A stretch of DNA of 64,000 bases from Betaproteobacteria bacterium (GTDB lineage Bacteria; Pseudomonadota; Gammaproteobacteria; Burkholderiales; Burkholderiaceae_C): assembly GCA_016716535.1 (NCBI GenBank), contig JADJWD010000005.1, forward strand, positions 186,001 through 250,000. Direction: 5' to 3'. A program made the position numbers and the translations under genes. The notes beneath the pieces are model-generated. The model was not told the origin of the DNA. It did no database searches and was given only the letters and a program-made list of their open reading frames with translations. Shown one piece after another: positions 35,651 through 44,561 of this stretch; position 1 is the stretch's first letter, and each line of letters starts with the position of its first letter.

Positions 35651-36817
35651 ATGGGTGCAAGCGATGCGATGAGCGCGGCCGCGCCGGCGGCGGCGCCCGG
35701 AACCGCGCCGCTGCTGCGGCGCTGGTTCCTCGAGGGCGTGGCCGCCGACGGCTCGCACACCGTGCACGAGATCGCGGTGGTGCCGTTCCACGTCGGCCGC
35801 GACGCCGGCAACGAGCTGGCGCTGGCCGCGCCCGGCCTGTCGCGCCAGCACGCGGTGCTGGCGGCCACCCCCGATGGCAAGCTGCTGCTCACCGACCTGG
35901 GCAGCACCAACGGCACCTACGTCAACCGCGTGCGGCTGGCGGCGGCGCGAGTGCTCGAAGAGAACGACGTCGTCCACTTCGGCAACGCCGAGTTCCGCCT
36001 CGGCGTGCTCGGCGAGGCCGGCCACACGACGACGAGCGGCGGCGACCGCACGATGATCGCGCCGGTCGGCGCGGCGCTGTCGGGCCACTTCGTGCCGCAC
36101 GAGCGGCAACTGCTCGAACTGCTCGGCGGCACCGGCCTCGGGGGCGCCGTGCAGCCGATCGTGCGCGCAATCGGCGGCGAACGCTTTGCGCTCGAGCTGC
36201 TCGGCCGCAGCTCGCACCCGGACCTGCCGGCCTCGCCCGTGCACCTGTTCGCGCTGGCCGCGCGGCTGGGCCGCGAGGCCGATTTGTCCGGCGCCTTCCG
36301 CGAGCATGGCGTGCGCCGCGTCGCGCAACTGGCGCCGGGAACGACGCTGTTCGTCAACACGCATCCGCAGGAGACCTTCGATCCGGCCTTCCTGGCCGCG
36401 CTGGCGGCGCTGCCGCAGCAAGGGCTCGCGGTCGATCTCGTCATCGAGGTGCACGAGACGGCGGTGATGGAGGTCGAGCGCATGCGCGAGCTGGCCGCCA
36501 AGCTGGCCGACCTGAAGGTGCGCTTCGCCTACGACGACTTCGGCGCCGGCCAGGCGCGCCTGAACGAGCTGGCCGAGGTGCCGGCGCACTTCGTCAAGTT
36601 CGACTTCGGCCTCGTGCACGGCCTGAACGAAGCGAGCACCGCAAAGCAGAAGCTCGTCGCCGACCTCGTGCGCATGGTCAAGGAGCTCGGCTCGATGGCG
36701 CTTGCCGAAGGTGTCGAGACCGAAGCCGAGGCCGAGATCTGCCGCCAGATGGGGTTCGACCTGCTGCAGGGTTACCTCACCGGCCGGCCGGCGCCGCTGG
36801 ACAGCCTGCGCGGCTGA
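35651..36817 (+). CDS. FHA-EAL fusion protein
   Basis: A 388-residue predicted soluble protein. The N-terminal FHA domain (about 25-120) has HVGRDAGNELALAAPGLSRQ, then H, and LGSTNGTYVN, the phosphothreonine-binding residues. A short linker (TTTSGGDRTMIAP) leads to a compact EAL domain (about 155-385). The signature is divergent: ELLGR for EAL-x-R, FVNTHP, VIEVHE, YDDFGAGQARLNEL, FVKFDF, ALAEGVETEAE and LLQGYLTGRP. The metal- and catalysis-related Glu, Asn, Asp-Asp, Lys and Glu residues are kept, so phosphodiesterase activity is plausible. The combination links Ser/Thr phosphorylation to c-di-GMP. Confidence 0.88.
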   Translation: MGASDAMSAAAPAAAPGTAPLLRRWFLEGVAADGSHTVHEIAVVPFHVGRDAGNELALAAPGLSRQHAVLAATPDGKLLLTDLGSTNGTYVNRVRLAAARVLEENDVVHFGNAEFRLGVLGEAGHTTTSGGDRTMIAPVGAALSGHFVPHERQLLELLGGTGLGGAVQPIVRAIGGERFALELLGRSSHPDLPASPVHLFALAARLGREADLSGAFREHGVRRVAQLAPGTTLFVNTHPQETFDPAFLAALAALPQQGLAVDLVIEVHETAVMEVERMRELAAKLADLKVRFAYDDFGAGQARLNELAEVPAHFVKFDFGLVHGLNEASTAKQKLVADLVRMVKELGSMALAEGVETEAEAEICRQMGFDLLQGYLTGRPAPLDSLRG

Positions 36818-36848
36818 AGCGCGTGCGGGCCAACGCGGCCCGTGCAGA

Positions 36849-37229
36849 TCACGTCTCGATCCGCCAGCCGTGGCCGCAGCCGCGGCAGCGCACGCTGACG
36901 CGATCGCCGCTGGCGTCGGACTGCACGAGGTCCAGGCGACCGTAGGCCTTGCACTGCGTGCACTCGGCCTGGTGCGCGGCGAGTTCGGCGTGATGCAGCA
37001 GCGCCAGGTAACGCCGCAGCGCCCAGACGCCGGCGCCGGTGCACAGCAGCGCCGACAGCAACTCCTCGGTGCGCTCGGCCCAGCCGAGCGTGCCGCGCAT
37101 CGCCTCCATCGACGCGAAGACGCCGATGAGGCACAGGAAGGTCAGCACGAGATGGCCGTGGCTTCGCAGCAGCTGCCGCTCGTACCACTTGCGAAAGCCG
37201 TGCCGGCGGATGCCTTCGGCGAGCTTCAT
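36849..37229 (-). CDS. Two-helix membrane protein with C-terminal zinc ribbon
   Basis: A 126-residue protein: helices at about 26-46 (LVLTFLCLIGVFASMEAM) and 56-76, then a cytosolic tail with CTQCKAYGRLDL and VRCRGCGHGW, two CxxC pairs forming a probable zinc ribbon. Its ATG overlaps the cca stop by 4 bp, so it is co-translated with cca. I do not recognise a characterised family. Confidence 0.7.
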   Translation of the reverse strand: MKLAEGIRRHGFRKWYERQLLRSHGHLVLTFLCLIGVFASMEAMRGTLGWAERTEELLSALLCTGAGVWALRRYLALLHHAELAAHQAECTQCKAYGRLDLVQSDASGDRVSVRCRGCGHGWRIET

Positions 37230-38446
37230 GCGGCGGGGCCGGGGGGCGGCGTGTCGGGTTGTGCTTCGAGCGTCCTTTCGAGTGCGTGCAGCCTCCCCGC
37301 GCGCACCGCTTCGCCGACCTGCGGTCCGCGTGCACCGCGCTCCGCCGCGGCGGCCGCGACGGCGGCGGTGTCGGTGGTGCGCACCGCGTCGAGCAGCGGC
37401 AGCAGCGCCGCGAGCGGTGGTGCACCCTGCGCTTCGATGCGTGCGATTGCGCGATCGCTGGCGCTGCTCGTGTCGCGCGTAGCGTTCGTGTCGCCCGCGC
37501 CGCTCGCCAACGTCGCCGCTTCGAGCAACGCGCCAAACCGCTCCGGCCGGCGCAGCGCATCGCAGCGCTCGAACAGCGCCAGCAGCGCTGGCGCATGCGC
37601 CGGTTGTTGGGGCGACGCCCTCGCCGCGAGCGCCGCCAACGTCGCCGCCTCGCGCGTGAACAGCGCCGCCAGCTCGCGCACCGGCACCGGCGCGCGCAGG
37701 CGCTCGGTGGCGCGCGTCACTGCCGCCTCGTCGGGCCAGCCGAGCAGCGCAAAGCGCACCGGCAACTCGGCAGCCGCGGCGGCGGCGCGATCGACGCGCG
37801 CCAGCGCCGTCGCATCGAGCGCGGGCTCGGGCAGCAGCCGCGCCAGCGCGCCGCAGCGGCGCAGCACCTCGAACATGCGGCTCGGCCGCGCCGCCATCAG
37901 GCCGCGCGCGAGTTCCTGCCAGACGCGCTCTGGCACGAGCGCATCGACCTCGCCGGCGTCGACGAGTTGCCGCAGCAGCACCTCGGTCGCCGCGGCGACG
38001 TGAAAGTGCGGCAGCCGCGCCGCGAAGCGTGCCAACCGCAGCAGCCGCACCGGGTCTTCGGCGAAAGCGTCGGAGACGTGCCGCAGCACGCCCGCTTCGA
38101 GGTCGCGCCGGCCGCCGAACGGATCGATGAGGGTGCCGTCGGCCGCCTCGGCCATCGCGTTGATCGTCAGGTCGCGCCGTGCCAGGTCCTGCTCGAGCGT
38201 CACCTCGGGCGCGGCGTGGAACGTGAAGCCGTGGTAGCCGCGCCCGCTCTTGCGCTCGGTGCGCGCAAGCGCCACCTCTTCGCCGGTTTGCGGGTGCAGG
38301 AAGACCGGGAAGTCCTTGCCGACCGGCTTGTAGCCCAGCCTCTGCAACTCCTCGGGCGTGGCGCCGACGGCCACCCAGTCGCGGTCGTGCCCGGGCTGGC
38401 CGAGCAGCCGGTCGCGCACGGCACCGCCGACGACGAAGAGTTGCAT
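37226..38446 (-). CDS. cca: CCA-adding tRNA nucleotidyltransferase lacking the HD motif
   Basis: Adds or repairs the 3' CCA of tRNAs. The 406-residue protein has the class II polymerase head FVVGGAVRDRLLGQPGHDRD, RARTERKSGRGYHGF-like motif, DLARRDLTINAMAEAADGT, DPFGGRRDLEAG and EDPVRLLRLARFAARL. In E. coli-type multifunctional enzymes an HD phosphohydrolase domain follows; here the matching place reads LPVRFALLGWPDEAAV with no His-Asp, so phosphatase activity should be absent. The C-terminus is Ala-rich. The upstream intergenic region holds repeat elements. Confidence 0.92.
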   Translation of the reverse strand: MQLFVVGGAVRDRLLGQPGHDRDWVAVGATPEELQRLGYKPVGKDFPVFLHPQTGEEVALARTERKSGRGYHGFTFHAAPEVTLEQDLARRDLTINAMAEAADGTLIDPFGGRRDLEAGVLRHVSDAFAEDPVRLLRLARFAARLPHFHVAAATEVLLRQLVDAGEVDALVPERVWQELARGLMAARPSRMFEVLRRCGALARLLPEPALDATALARVDRAAAAAAELPVRFALLGWPDEAAVTRATERLRAPVPVRELAALFTREAATLAALAARASPQQPAHAPALLALFERCDALRRPERFGALLEAATLASGAGDTNATRDTSSASDRAIARIEAQGAPPLAALLPLLDAVRTTDTAAVAAAAAERGARGPQVGEAVRAGRLHALERTLEAQPDTPPPGPAA

Positions 38447-38528
38447 GGCGGCATCATGCCCGCGAAGGGCGGGGTGCGCCGTCGATCGCCTTTCGCGCCG
38501 CTACTGCGCCGAGCTACTTCATCGGTCG

Positions 38529-38649
38529 TGGCGGGATCGGGCCACCGGGGGTCCCCGCTCCGTTCGTGTCCTTCTCCTGGCTTCGCTTCGCTCGCCACGA
38601 TTCATCCTCTACCTCATTGCGCGGGGACCCCCGATGTCCCGATCCGGCA
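38529..38649 (-). repeat. Composite inverted repeat with 62-nt core (element A)
   Basis: Arms at 38529-38558 and 38621-38649 are complementary, with an inner 13-bp perfect part (cgggggtccccgc/gcggggacccccg) and outer parts sharing gatcggg. They enclose a 62-nt core (38559-38620). Read on the minus strand, the core begins gcaatgaggta, contains gaatcg and gagcgaagcgaag, and ends gacacgaacgga. It is related to the core at 63334-63395. Confidence 0.75.
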
Positions 38650-38736
38650 CCGTCGTGGCGTGCCAGGAACAAGCACCACGGCCGACGCCTACGGGAGCGC
38701 CCACCACCGAGGGCCGAAGCGCGACGGCGAGAGGGG

Positions 38737-38761
38737 GCTTCGACAGGCTCAGCCCGCATGG
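38737..38761 (+). repeat. Short dispersed repeat
   Basis: gcttcgacaggctcagcccg followed by catgg. A near-identical copy lies at 48559-48583. This sequence type (gcttcgaca-gctcagcccgaacgg) recurs between genes in many GC-rich proteobacteria. Confidence 0.65.
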
Positions 38762-38772
38762 AATGCGATTCC

Positions 38773-39453
38773 TCAGCCCGGACGCGTCCGATACGGCTCG
38801 TCCTCCGGCACGAACTCGTGCTCCTGCAGCGCATCGGCGATCCACGCTGCCGGGCCCGGTGCGGCGAGCAGCCGCTCGGCGTACGCGGCGGCCGGCGCCG
38901 ACAACGGCAGGCCGTAGGTACGCGCGCGCAGCGCCACCGGCGCGAAGTAGCCGTCGGCGGCGCTGAAGGGGCCGAACAGGAACGGGCCGCCGCTCGTTGC
39001 CAGCGCCTCGCTCCACATCGCGTCGATGCGCTCGAGGTCGCGCCGCACGAGCGGCTGCTCGGCGAGCACGCGCTTGCCGGCCTCGGGCAACGAAGCTTCG
39101 ATGTTCATCGGGCAGTGCTGGCGCAACGCGCCGAAGCCGGCGTGCATCTCGGCGCACAGCGTGCGCGCGCGAGTGCGCTCGCGCAGGCCGCGCGGCCACA
39201 CGCCGCGCTCGGGGAAACGTTCGTACAGGTACTCGGCGATGGCCAGGCTGTCCCACACCGTCAGGTCGCCGTCGACGAGCACCGGCACGCGCGCCGCCGG
39301 GCTGATGGCGAGCATCGCGTCGCGGAACCCCGCGCCCATGCCGAGCAGGAAGCTGAGCTTCTTCTCCTCGAACGGGATGGCGAGGCCGCGCATCGTCACC
39401 CATGGCCGCATCGACCACGACGAGTAGTTCTTGTTGCCGATCACGAGTTGCAT
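38773..39453 (-). CDS. Glutathione S-transferase family protein
   Basis: A 226-residue protein with an N-terminal thioredoxin-fold domain (LVIGNKNYSSWSMRPWVTMR, the Ser-rich start of the YfcF/zeta-like group, then ISPAARVPVLVDGDLTVWDS and LAIAEYLYERFPE). The all-helical C-terminal domain includes FLFGPFSAADGYFAPVALR. Substrates are unknown. It is transcribed towards cca but separated by the repeat region, so probably independent. Confidence 0.87.
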   Translation of the reverse strand: MQLVIGNKNYSSWSMRPWVTMRGLAIPFEEKKLSFLLGMGAGFRDAMLAISPAARVPVLVDGDLTVWDSLAIAEYLYERFPERGVWPRGLRERTRARTLCAEMHAGFGALRQHCPMNIEASLPEAGKRVLAEQPLVRRDLERIDAMWSEALATSGGPFLFGPFSAADGYFAPVALRARTYGLPLSAPAAAYAERLLAAPGPAAWIADALQEHEFVPEDEPYRTRPG

Positions 39454-39565
39454 GGCGAGGCCCTTCGATGAATGGGCCGCGATGCTACGGCGCGGCGCGC
39501 CGGCGCGTGATCAGGGCTTCGCATCGCGGCGATGCTGCGGGCGCATCGCCCGGACGGTGCCGCGC

Positions 39566-40510
39566 CTACCGATGTGCCGCTCTCCAGCCGTCCAGCCGCG
39601 CAACGCCTTGCCCGGGCGCCAGGTAGCCCGGCGCCACGGCACCGATCGGCGTCGGCACGATGCCGAGGTCGGCGAGGCCCGGCAACTGCCCGCTCGCGAC
39701 GCTCGGCACTTTCATCGAGTCGAGGTTGTCGCGCGATATCAGCGGCGGGCCGGGCAGCAGTTCGAGCACGAAGGCCTGCAAGCGCGCCGCCCAGTTGGGC
39801 AACGCGATCTGCGGCCGCTCGTGGCCCGCAAGCCGGCCGGCCAGGCGCACGATGTCGCCGAGCGACATCACCTGCGGCCCGCAGCACTCGATCGTGCGGC
39901 CGGCTGTCGCGCCGTCTTCGAGCGCCGCGACGACGGCGGCGGCCACGTCCTCCACCCACACCGGCTGGAACTGCGCGTTGGCGGCGGCCAGCGGCAGCAC
40001 CGGCGAGAAGCTCTGCAGCCGCGCGAAGAGGTTCAGCAACCGGTCGTGCTGGCCGAAGATCACCGACGGCCGCAGGATCGTCACCGCCAGGCCCGCGGCC
40101 TGCAGCGCGTCTTCGCCGGCCGCCTTGCTGCGCAGGTACAGCGATGGCGCGGCCGACGCGGCGCCGAGCGCGCCGATGTGCACGAGGCGCTTCACGCCGG
40201 CGGCCTGCATCGCGCGCGCCAGCGTCTTCGCAAAGCGCACGTGCGCGGCCTCGAAGTCGGCCGCCTTGCCGTGCAGGATCGCGATGAGGTTGACGACGGC
40301 GTCGCATCCACGCGCAAGCGCGGTCAGCCGCACCGGGTCGTGCACGTCGGCGACCACCACCTCGGCGCCGGGCAGCAGCCGCAGATGGCTGGCATGCGCG
40401 GCGCGCCGCGTCGGCAGCACCATGTGCAAGCCGGGATGCCGGCGCACGAGTTGCTCACACACCGAGCGGCCGACAAAGCCGCTGCCGCCGAGGATCAGAA
40501 CCTTCTTCAT
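39566..40510 (-). CDS. NDUFA9-like NAD(P)-binding protein
   Basis: A 314-residue atypical SDR starting MKKVLILGGSGFVGRSVCEQ (Rossmann glycine loop), with ADVHDPVRL, AVVNLIAILHG, KRLVHIGALGA and YLRSKAAGEDAL (YxxxK). ILRPSVIFGQHD and FQPVWVEDVAAAV place it with the complex-I NDUFA9-like family, whose bacterial role is unclear. It lies 108 bp downstream of the lytic transglycosylase gene on the same strand. Confidence 0.88.
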   Translation of the reverse strand: MKKVLILGGSGFVGRSVCEQLVRRHPGLHMVLPTRRAAHASHLRLLPGAEVVVADVHDPVRLTALARGCDAVVNLIAILHGKAADFEAAHVRFAKTLARAMQAAGVKRLVHIGALGAASAAPSLYLRSKAAGEDALQAAGLAVTILRPSVIFGQHDRLLNLFARLQSFSPVLPLAAANAQFQPVWVEDVAAAVVAALEDGATAGRTIECCGPQVMSLGDIVRLAGRLAGHERPQIALPNWAARLQAFVLELLPGPPLISRDNLDSMKVPSVASGQLPGLADLGIVPTPIGAVAPGYLAPGQGVARLDGWRAAHR

Positions 40511-40618
40511 TGCCGTCTTGCCGTGGCCCGCGCCACCGACGGGTGGCGCGGAATCAGGCCCTGCATGCCGTTTGCTCGTCAGTCTAGGGCCGCCGCGGCG
40601 CGACAGCGATGACGTTGA

Positions 40619-42991
40619 TCAGGGCAGCTCGCGATTCTCGGCCGGTGCCGCCGGGTCGCGCGGGCCGATCGCCTGGCCGAGGCGGGCGCGCAGGCTGGCG
40701 GGGCCGACTGCGGAGAGAGGTGCCGGTGCCGGCGCGCTCGCGTCGGCGCCACTCTCGGCGGCGGAAGCGGCCGAAGCGGCCGAAGTGGCGGAAGCGGCCG
40801 ACGCTGCCGGTGGTGCGGCCCTCGGCTGCGTCGCCTGCAGCCGCGCCGCGTAGACGACCGCGTTGGACAGCACCTTCTTGACGTAGTCGCGCGTCTCGTT
40901 GAACGGGATGCCCTCGATCCACGCGGCGGGTTCGAGCACCGCGCCTTCGCGCCAGCGGCGCGGTCGCGCCGGGCCGGCGTTGTAGGCCGCGGCGCCCATC
41001 GCCTGCGCGCCGCCGAACTCCTCGAGCACGAGCTTCAGGTACGTCGTGCCGAGCAGCAGGTTCACGTCGTACTGGTTGACGAGCTCGGGCTTCCAGTCGG
41101 CAAGGCCGACGCGGCGCGCCGTCCAGCGCGCGGTGGCCGGCATCAACTGCATCAGGCCCGAGGCGCCGGCGCTCGAGCGCGCATCGACGATGAAACGCGA
41201 CTCCTGGCGGATCAGGCCGTAGACGTAGGCCGCGTCGAGGCCGCTTTCGGCGGCGCGCGCCAGCACCGCATCGCGGAAGGGCAGCGGAAAACGCTGCCTC
41301 ACGTCGGCCACGTCGCGCGTGCGCTCGCTGGTGTTGATGCAGCGGTCCCACACTTCGCGCTCGCAGGCCAGCGCCGCGGTGGCGAGCAGCTCGCGGTCGT
41401 TCATGCCGCGCAGCGAGAAGTTCCACTCGCGCACGCCCTCGCCGCGCAGGCCGAGCGACATCAGCCGCATCGCGCGCACGAGGCCCGCGTGCTGGCGGAT
41501 CGGCTCGCGCTCGCTGTCGACCAGCGGCACCGGCGGCGCCGGCAACTGCACGCGGCGGCCGAGCTCCTCGTGCGCGAGCTGCTGATAAAAACCGAGCGGC
41601 CCGGCGATCGATTCGAGCAGCGCCCGCGCGAGGCCGCGTGCGCCTTCACCTTCGGGGCCGGCAGCGGCGCCGGCGCGCACGGCGCGGGCGCGCCAGTAGA
41701 CCCACGCGGGGTCGCGCTGTTCGGCGGCGCTCATCTCCTCGATCGCGCGCTGCACGAGCGGCCAGCGCGTGCGGTCGTGGTTCGGCGCGCGCAGCGCCGC
41801 GCGCGCCAGCCACGCCAGCGTCTCGTCGCTGAACATCGGCGCGGTAGCGGTGCGTGCGGCCACCGGCGCCGATGCCGCATCGGCGGCGGCCGGCGTGCCG
41901 CCGGCGTGGTGCGACGGGAAGGCGGCCTCGGTGCTGGCCGAGCCCGGTGTGGCGGCCGTGGCCGGCGTGGCCGCGCGGGAAGATGTGGCGCCCGCCGCGC
42001 GCCCGCGCGCCGTGGCCGCCTTGTCCCAGGCCGCAAAGGCGCGGCGCGCGAAATCAGCCGCACGCGGGTGCTGCTTGAACGCCGCCTGCCGCGCCAGGCC
42101 GCCCCAGGCGCGCGCCAGCTCGGCGGCGGGCAGGCGCGCGGCCTCGAACTGCTCGACGTGCGTGAAGGCCGCGTCGGGGTCGTTGGCGGCCAGCCGCCAC
42201 AGCGCCAGCGCCGCGAGGCGGTGGCTCGTCTCGGTGTGCGAGGCGCGCTTGTCGCGCAGCAGCTTCGCGGGGTCCTTGAACGCGGCGTCGACGGCGAGCG
42301 CGAGGCCGGGGTCGATCAGCGCGGCGCGCTCGCGCGCCAGCCGCGGGCGGTGCTGCTCGAACGCCATGCGCAGCGCCTGCCACGCCTCGTCGGCGCCGAA
42401 GACGCGCTGCTCGAGCAGCGTCGCGGCCATCAGGTGGCAGCCCTCGTCGCTGTCGCGCTGCGCCAGCCAGGCGTTGCGCGCCGCGATGCGCACGTCCTGC
42501 AAGCCGGCCAGGTGCGTGGCCAGCAGCCAGTAGCAGGTGACCTCGCGGTCGTCGTTCATCCGGAAGCGCGGGTACTCGGCGCGCAGCGCCGCCCAGTCGC
42601 GCCGGCGGCCCAGTTCGAGCAGCCAGTCGTTGCGCAGCCGGTCTTCGACGTAGGTGCCGCGCCAGCGCTCGGTGAAGGCTTCGAATTCAGGCGTGGTCGC
42701 TTCGCCGATCCGGTTGCCGAACTCCCAGTAGTCGATCCAGCTCGCGAGCGGATGGTCTTGCGCGGCCGCGGCCTGGCGCAGCATGAAAAGCTGCGTGCGG
42801 TCCTTGAGCCTGAACGCTTCGCGTGCCTGCACCGCGAGGTCGTCGCTGGCACTGACGGCCGGCGCGGCGCCGTTGCTTGCGCGCACGGCACGCGGCGGCG
42901 CGGCCACGGCCACGGCCACCAGCAGCAAGCCGAGAACGGCGACGATGCGGCGCTTCACGTCACGCAATGTAAGCACGGGCTTGGGCGGCAT
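40619..42991 (-). CDS. slt: Soluble lytic murein transglycosylase
   Basis: Periplasmic enzyme cleaving peptidoglycan to 1,6-anhydromuropeptides, which AmpD later processes. A ~790-residue protein: signal-like helix (VLGLLLVAVAVAAPPRAVRA), a long helical superhelix domain interrupted by an Ala/Ser/Thr-rich insert (~340-400), then the SLT domain near 600-740. This has catalytic Glu in YGLIRQESRF, ASGLMQLMPATARW and GAAAYNAGPARPRRW. The C-terminal ~60 residues are an Ala/Ser repeat. ATG at 42991 is chosen; a much longer open frame upstream overlaps the LysR gene. Confidence 0.92.
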   Translation of the reverse strand: MPPKPVLTLRDVKRRIVAVLGLLLVAVAVAAPPRAVRASNGAAPAVSASDDLAVQAREAFRLKDRTQLFMLRQAAAAQDHPLASWIDYWEFGNRIGEATTPEFEAFTERWRGTYVEDRLRNDWLLELGRRRDWAALRAEYPRFRMNDDREVTCYWLLATHLAGLQDVRIAARNAWLAQRDSDEGCHLMAATLLEQRVFGADEAWQALRMAFEQHRPRLARERAALIDPGLALAVDAAFKDPAKLLRDKRASHTETSHRLAALALWRLAANDPDAAFTHVEQFEAARLPAAELARAWGGLARQAAFKQHPRAADFARRAFAAWDKAATARGRAAGATSSRAATPATAATPGSASTEAAFPSHHAGGTPAAADAASAPVAARTATAPMFSDETLAWLARAALRAPNHDRTRWPLVQRAIEEMSAAEQRDPAWVYWRARAVRAGAAAGPEGEGARGLARALLESIAGPLGFYQQLAHEELGRRVQLPAPPVPLVDSEREPIRQHAGLVRAMRLMSLGLRGEGVREWNFSLRGMNDRELLATAALACEREVWDRCINTSERTRDVADVRQRFPLPFRDAVLARAAESGLDAAYVYGLIRQESRFIVDARSSAGASGLMQLMPATARWTARRVGLADWKPELVNQYDVNLLLGTTYLKLVLEEFGGAQAMGAAAYNAGPARPRRWREGAVLEPAAWIEGIPFNETRDYVKKVLSNAVVYAARLQATQPRAAPPAASAASATSAASAASAAESGADASAPAPAPLSAVGPASLRARLGQAIGPRDPAAPAENRELP

Positions 42992-43002
42992 GCCGTGGAT
43001 TT

Positions 43003-44091
43003 TCACGGCGATTGCATGGCTGTTGCAGCGCGGGGTCGGCGGCCCCCCTTGGTTGCATCGGCCGCACCGGCTGGATCGGCCGCATCGCCCGGCGACGCAG
43101 CGATCGCCCCGAGTTCGCGGCGCGTCTGCTCGGCCGCTTCGAGCAGCCAGTGCTCGAAGGCCGCCAGCGGCGCGCGCTCGCGCCGCGCCGGCCAGCGCAC
43201 GAGCCAGTAGGCGAACGGCGACGTGATGCGCCCGGCGTCGCCGAACGGCTCGACGAGATCGCCGCGCTCGAGTGCCTCGCTGACCATCGCCAGCCGCGCC
43301 AGTGCGACGCCCTGTCCGGCGAGCGCGGCCTGGATCTGCTGGTAGGTGAAGTTGAGGTACACCCAGGCGCTCGGCGCCAGGCGCGGCGGCGCCTTCTCGC
43401 GCAGCCAGTGGTGCCAGGTCAGGTAGGCGGCGCTCGGCCGGTGGTCGTCTTCTTCCAGCAGCGTGTGGCGCACGAGGTCGGCCGGCTTTTTCAGCGGCAC
43501 GCGCGCCAGGAGCGCCGGGCTCGCCACCGGCGTCATCACCTCGCCGAACATCAGCGTCGAGCCGGTCGGCGCGTCCTTCGGGTGGCAGTAGCGCAGGCCG
43601 ACGTCGATCTCCGGGTCGTCGAGTTCGACCAGCGCATCGGCGGCCGAGATGCGGATGTCGATGTCCGGATGCGCCTGCTGGAAAGTCGCCAGCCGCGGCA
43701 GCAGCCACAGCGACGCGAACGACGGGAACGTCGTCACCGTCACCGGCGCGCGCCGCTCGCGGCTGCGCAACTGCCGCACCGTGCCGTCGAGCTGCTCGAG
43801 GAACGGTGCGACGACGCGCCACAGCGACGTGCCGGCGCCGGTGAGTTCGACCTTGCGCGTGCCGCGCACGAAGAGCACGGCGCCGAGCTCGTCTTCGAGG
43901 CTCTTGATCTGCCGGCTCACCGCCGGCTGTGTCAGATGCAGCTGCTCGGCCGCGGCGCGGAAGTTCAGGTGATGCGCCACGGCGTCGAAGGCGCGCAGCG
44001 CGCCGACGGAGAGCGGGCGCTGCGGCACGAGACGGGCCGGGGCGGGTGCGGCCGGGACCCGATTCGGGTGGCGCGGGCGGCGGTCACTCAT
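43003..44091 (-). CDS. LysR-family regulator, GcvA type
   Basis: A 362-residue protein: a variable ~28-residue leader, the winged HTH (LRAFDAVAHHLNFRAAAEQL, HLTQPAVSRQIKSLEDELG) and an effector domain from ~115 (VTVTTFPSFASLWLLPRLATF). The C-terminal ~40 residues are Ala/Gly-rich. It is divergent from the DUF2917 gene, a recurrent pairing in Burkholderiales that suggests this gene as target. It stops 11 bp before slt on the same strand. Confidence 0.9.
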   Translation of the reverse strand: MSDRRPRHPNRVPAAPAPARLVPQRPLSVGALRAFDAVAHHLNFRAAAEQLHLTQPAVSRQIKSLEDELGAVLFVRGTRKVELTGAGTSLWRVVAPFLEQLDGTVRQLRSRERRAPVTVTTFPSFASLWLLPRLATFQQAHPDIDIRISAADALVELDDPEIDVGLRYCHPKDAPTGSTLMFGEVMTPVASPALLARVPLKKPADLVRHTLLEEDDHRPSAAYLTWHHWLREKAPPRLAPSAWVYLNFTYQQIQAALAGQGVALARLAMVSEALERGDLVEPFGDAGRITSPFAYWLVRWPARRERAPLAAFEHWLLEAAEQTRRELGAIAASPGDAADPAGAADATKGGRRPRAATAMQSP

Positions 44092-44199
44092 GCCGAAAGC
44101 TCATCAATGAAGCGCATCGATCTGATTGGACCACAGCGGCCCGTCTGCCCAGAATCCCCATCGTTCGATGACCCTTCCCAGCAAGCCAAGGAGCTGATC

Positions 44200-44493
44200 A
44201 TGAGCACCGCATTCATGCACGAACCGCATGGGGGCCGGAGTCTGGCCCGGCCCTGGGAATGGCCGCTTGCGCCCGGCGAAGTGCGGCGCATCGGCCCGGC
44301 GCCGGTGCCGCGCTGGATCGACGTCGCGGCTGGCCGCGTCTGGCTGACACCCACGCGCCGCGACGACCTGGCCGCCGATCACTGGCTGGCCGAGGGCGAA
44401 CGGCTCGCGCTGCCACCCGGCAGCGAATGGCTGCTCGAAGCGTGGCCCTCGGCGCGCGTCGCGGTGCATGAGGCGCCGCCGGCGGGCGGGTAG
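44200..44493 (+). CDS. DUF2917 protein
   Basis: A 97-residue protein with the family core PLAPGEVRRIGPAPVPRWID, AAGRVWLTPTRRDDLAADHW and EGERLALPPGSEWLLEAW. A strong Shine-Dalgarno (aaggag) precedes ATG 44200. It is probably controlled by the divergent LysR regulator (109 bp between starts). The biochemical role is unknown. Confidence 0.85.
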   Translation: MSTAFMHEPHGGRSLARPWEWPLAPGEVRRIGPAPVPRWIDVAAGRVWLTPTRRDDLAADHWLAEGERLALPPGSEWLLEAWPSARVAVHEAPPAGG

Positions 44494-44561
44494 GCCGGCC
44501 GCCCGGGGCGCGCTGCGCGCTGCCAGCCCCGTGCCGGCTGCGCGGGATGACAATCCCGCGC

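Larger units (their letters stand above)
38447..38772. other. 326-bp repeat-bearing gap between cca and the GST gene
   Basis: No gene. It contains composite repeat element A (38529-38649) and a short dispersed repeat (38737-38761). Both flanking genes read leftward, so the GST promoter is not here. Confidence 0.6.
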
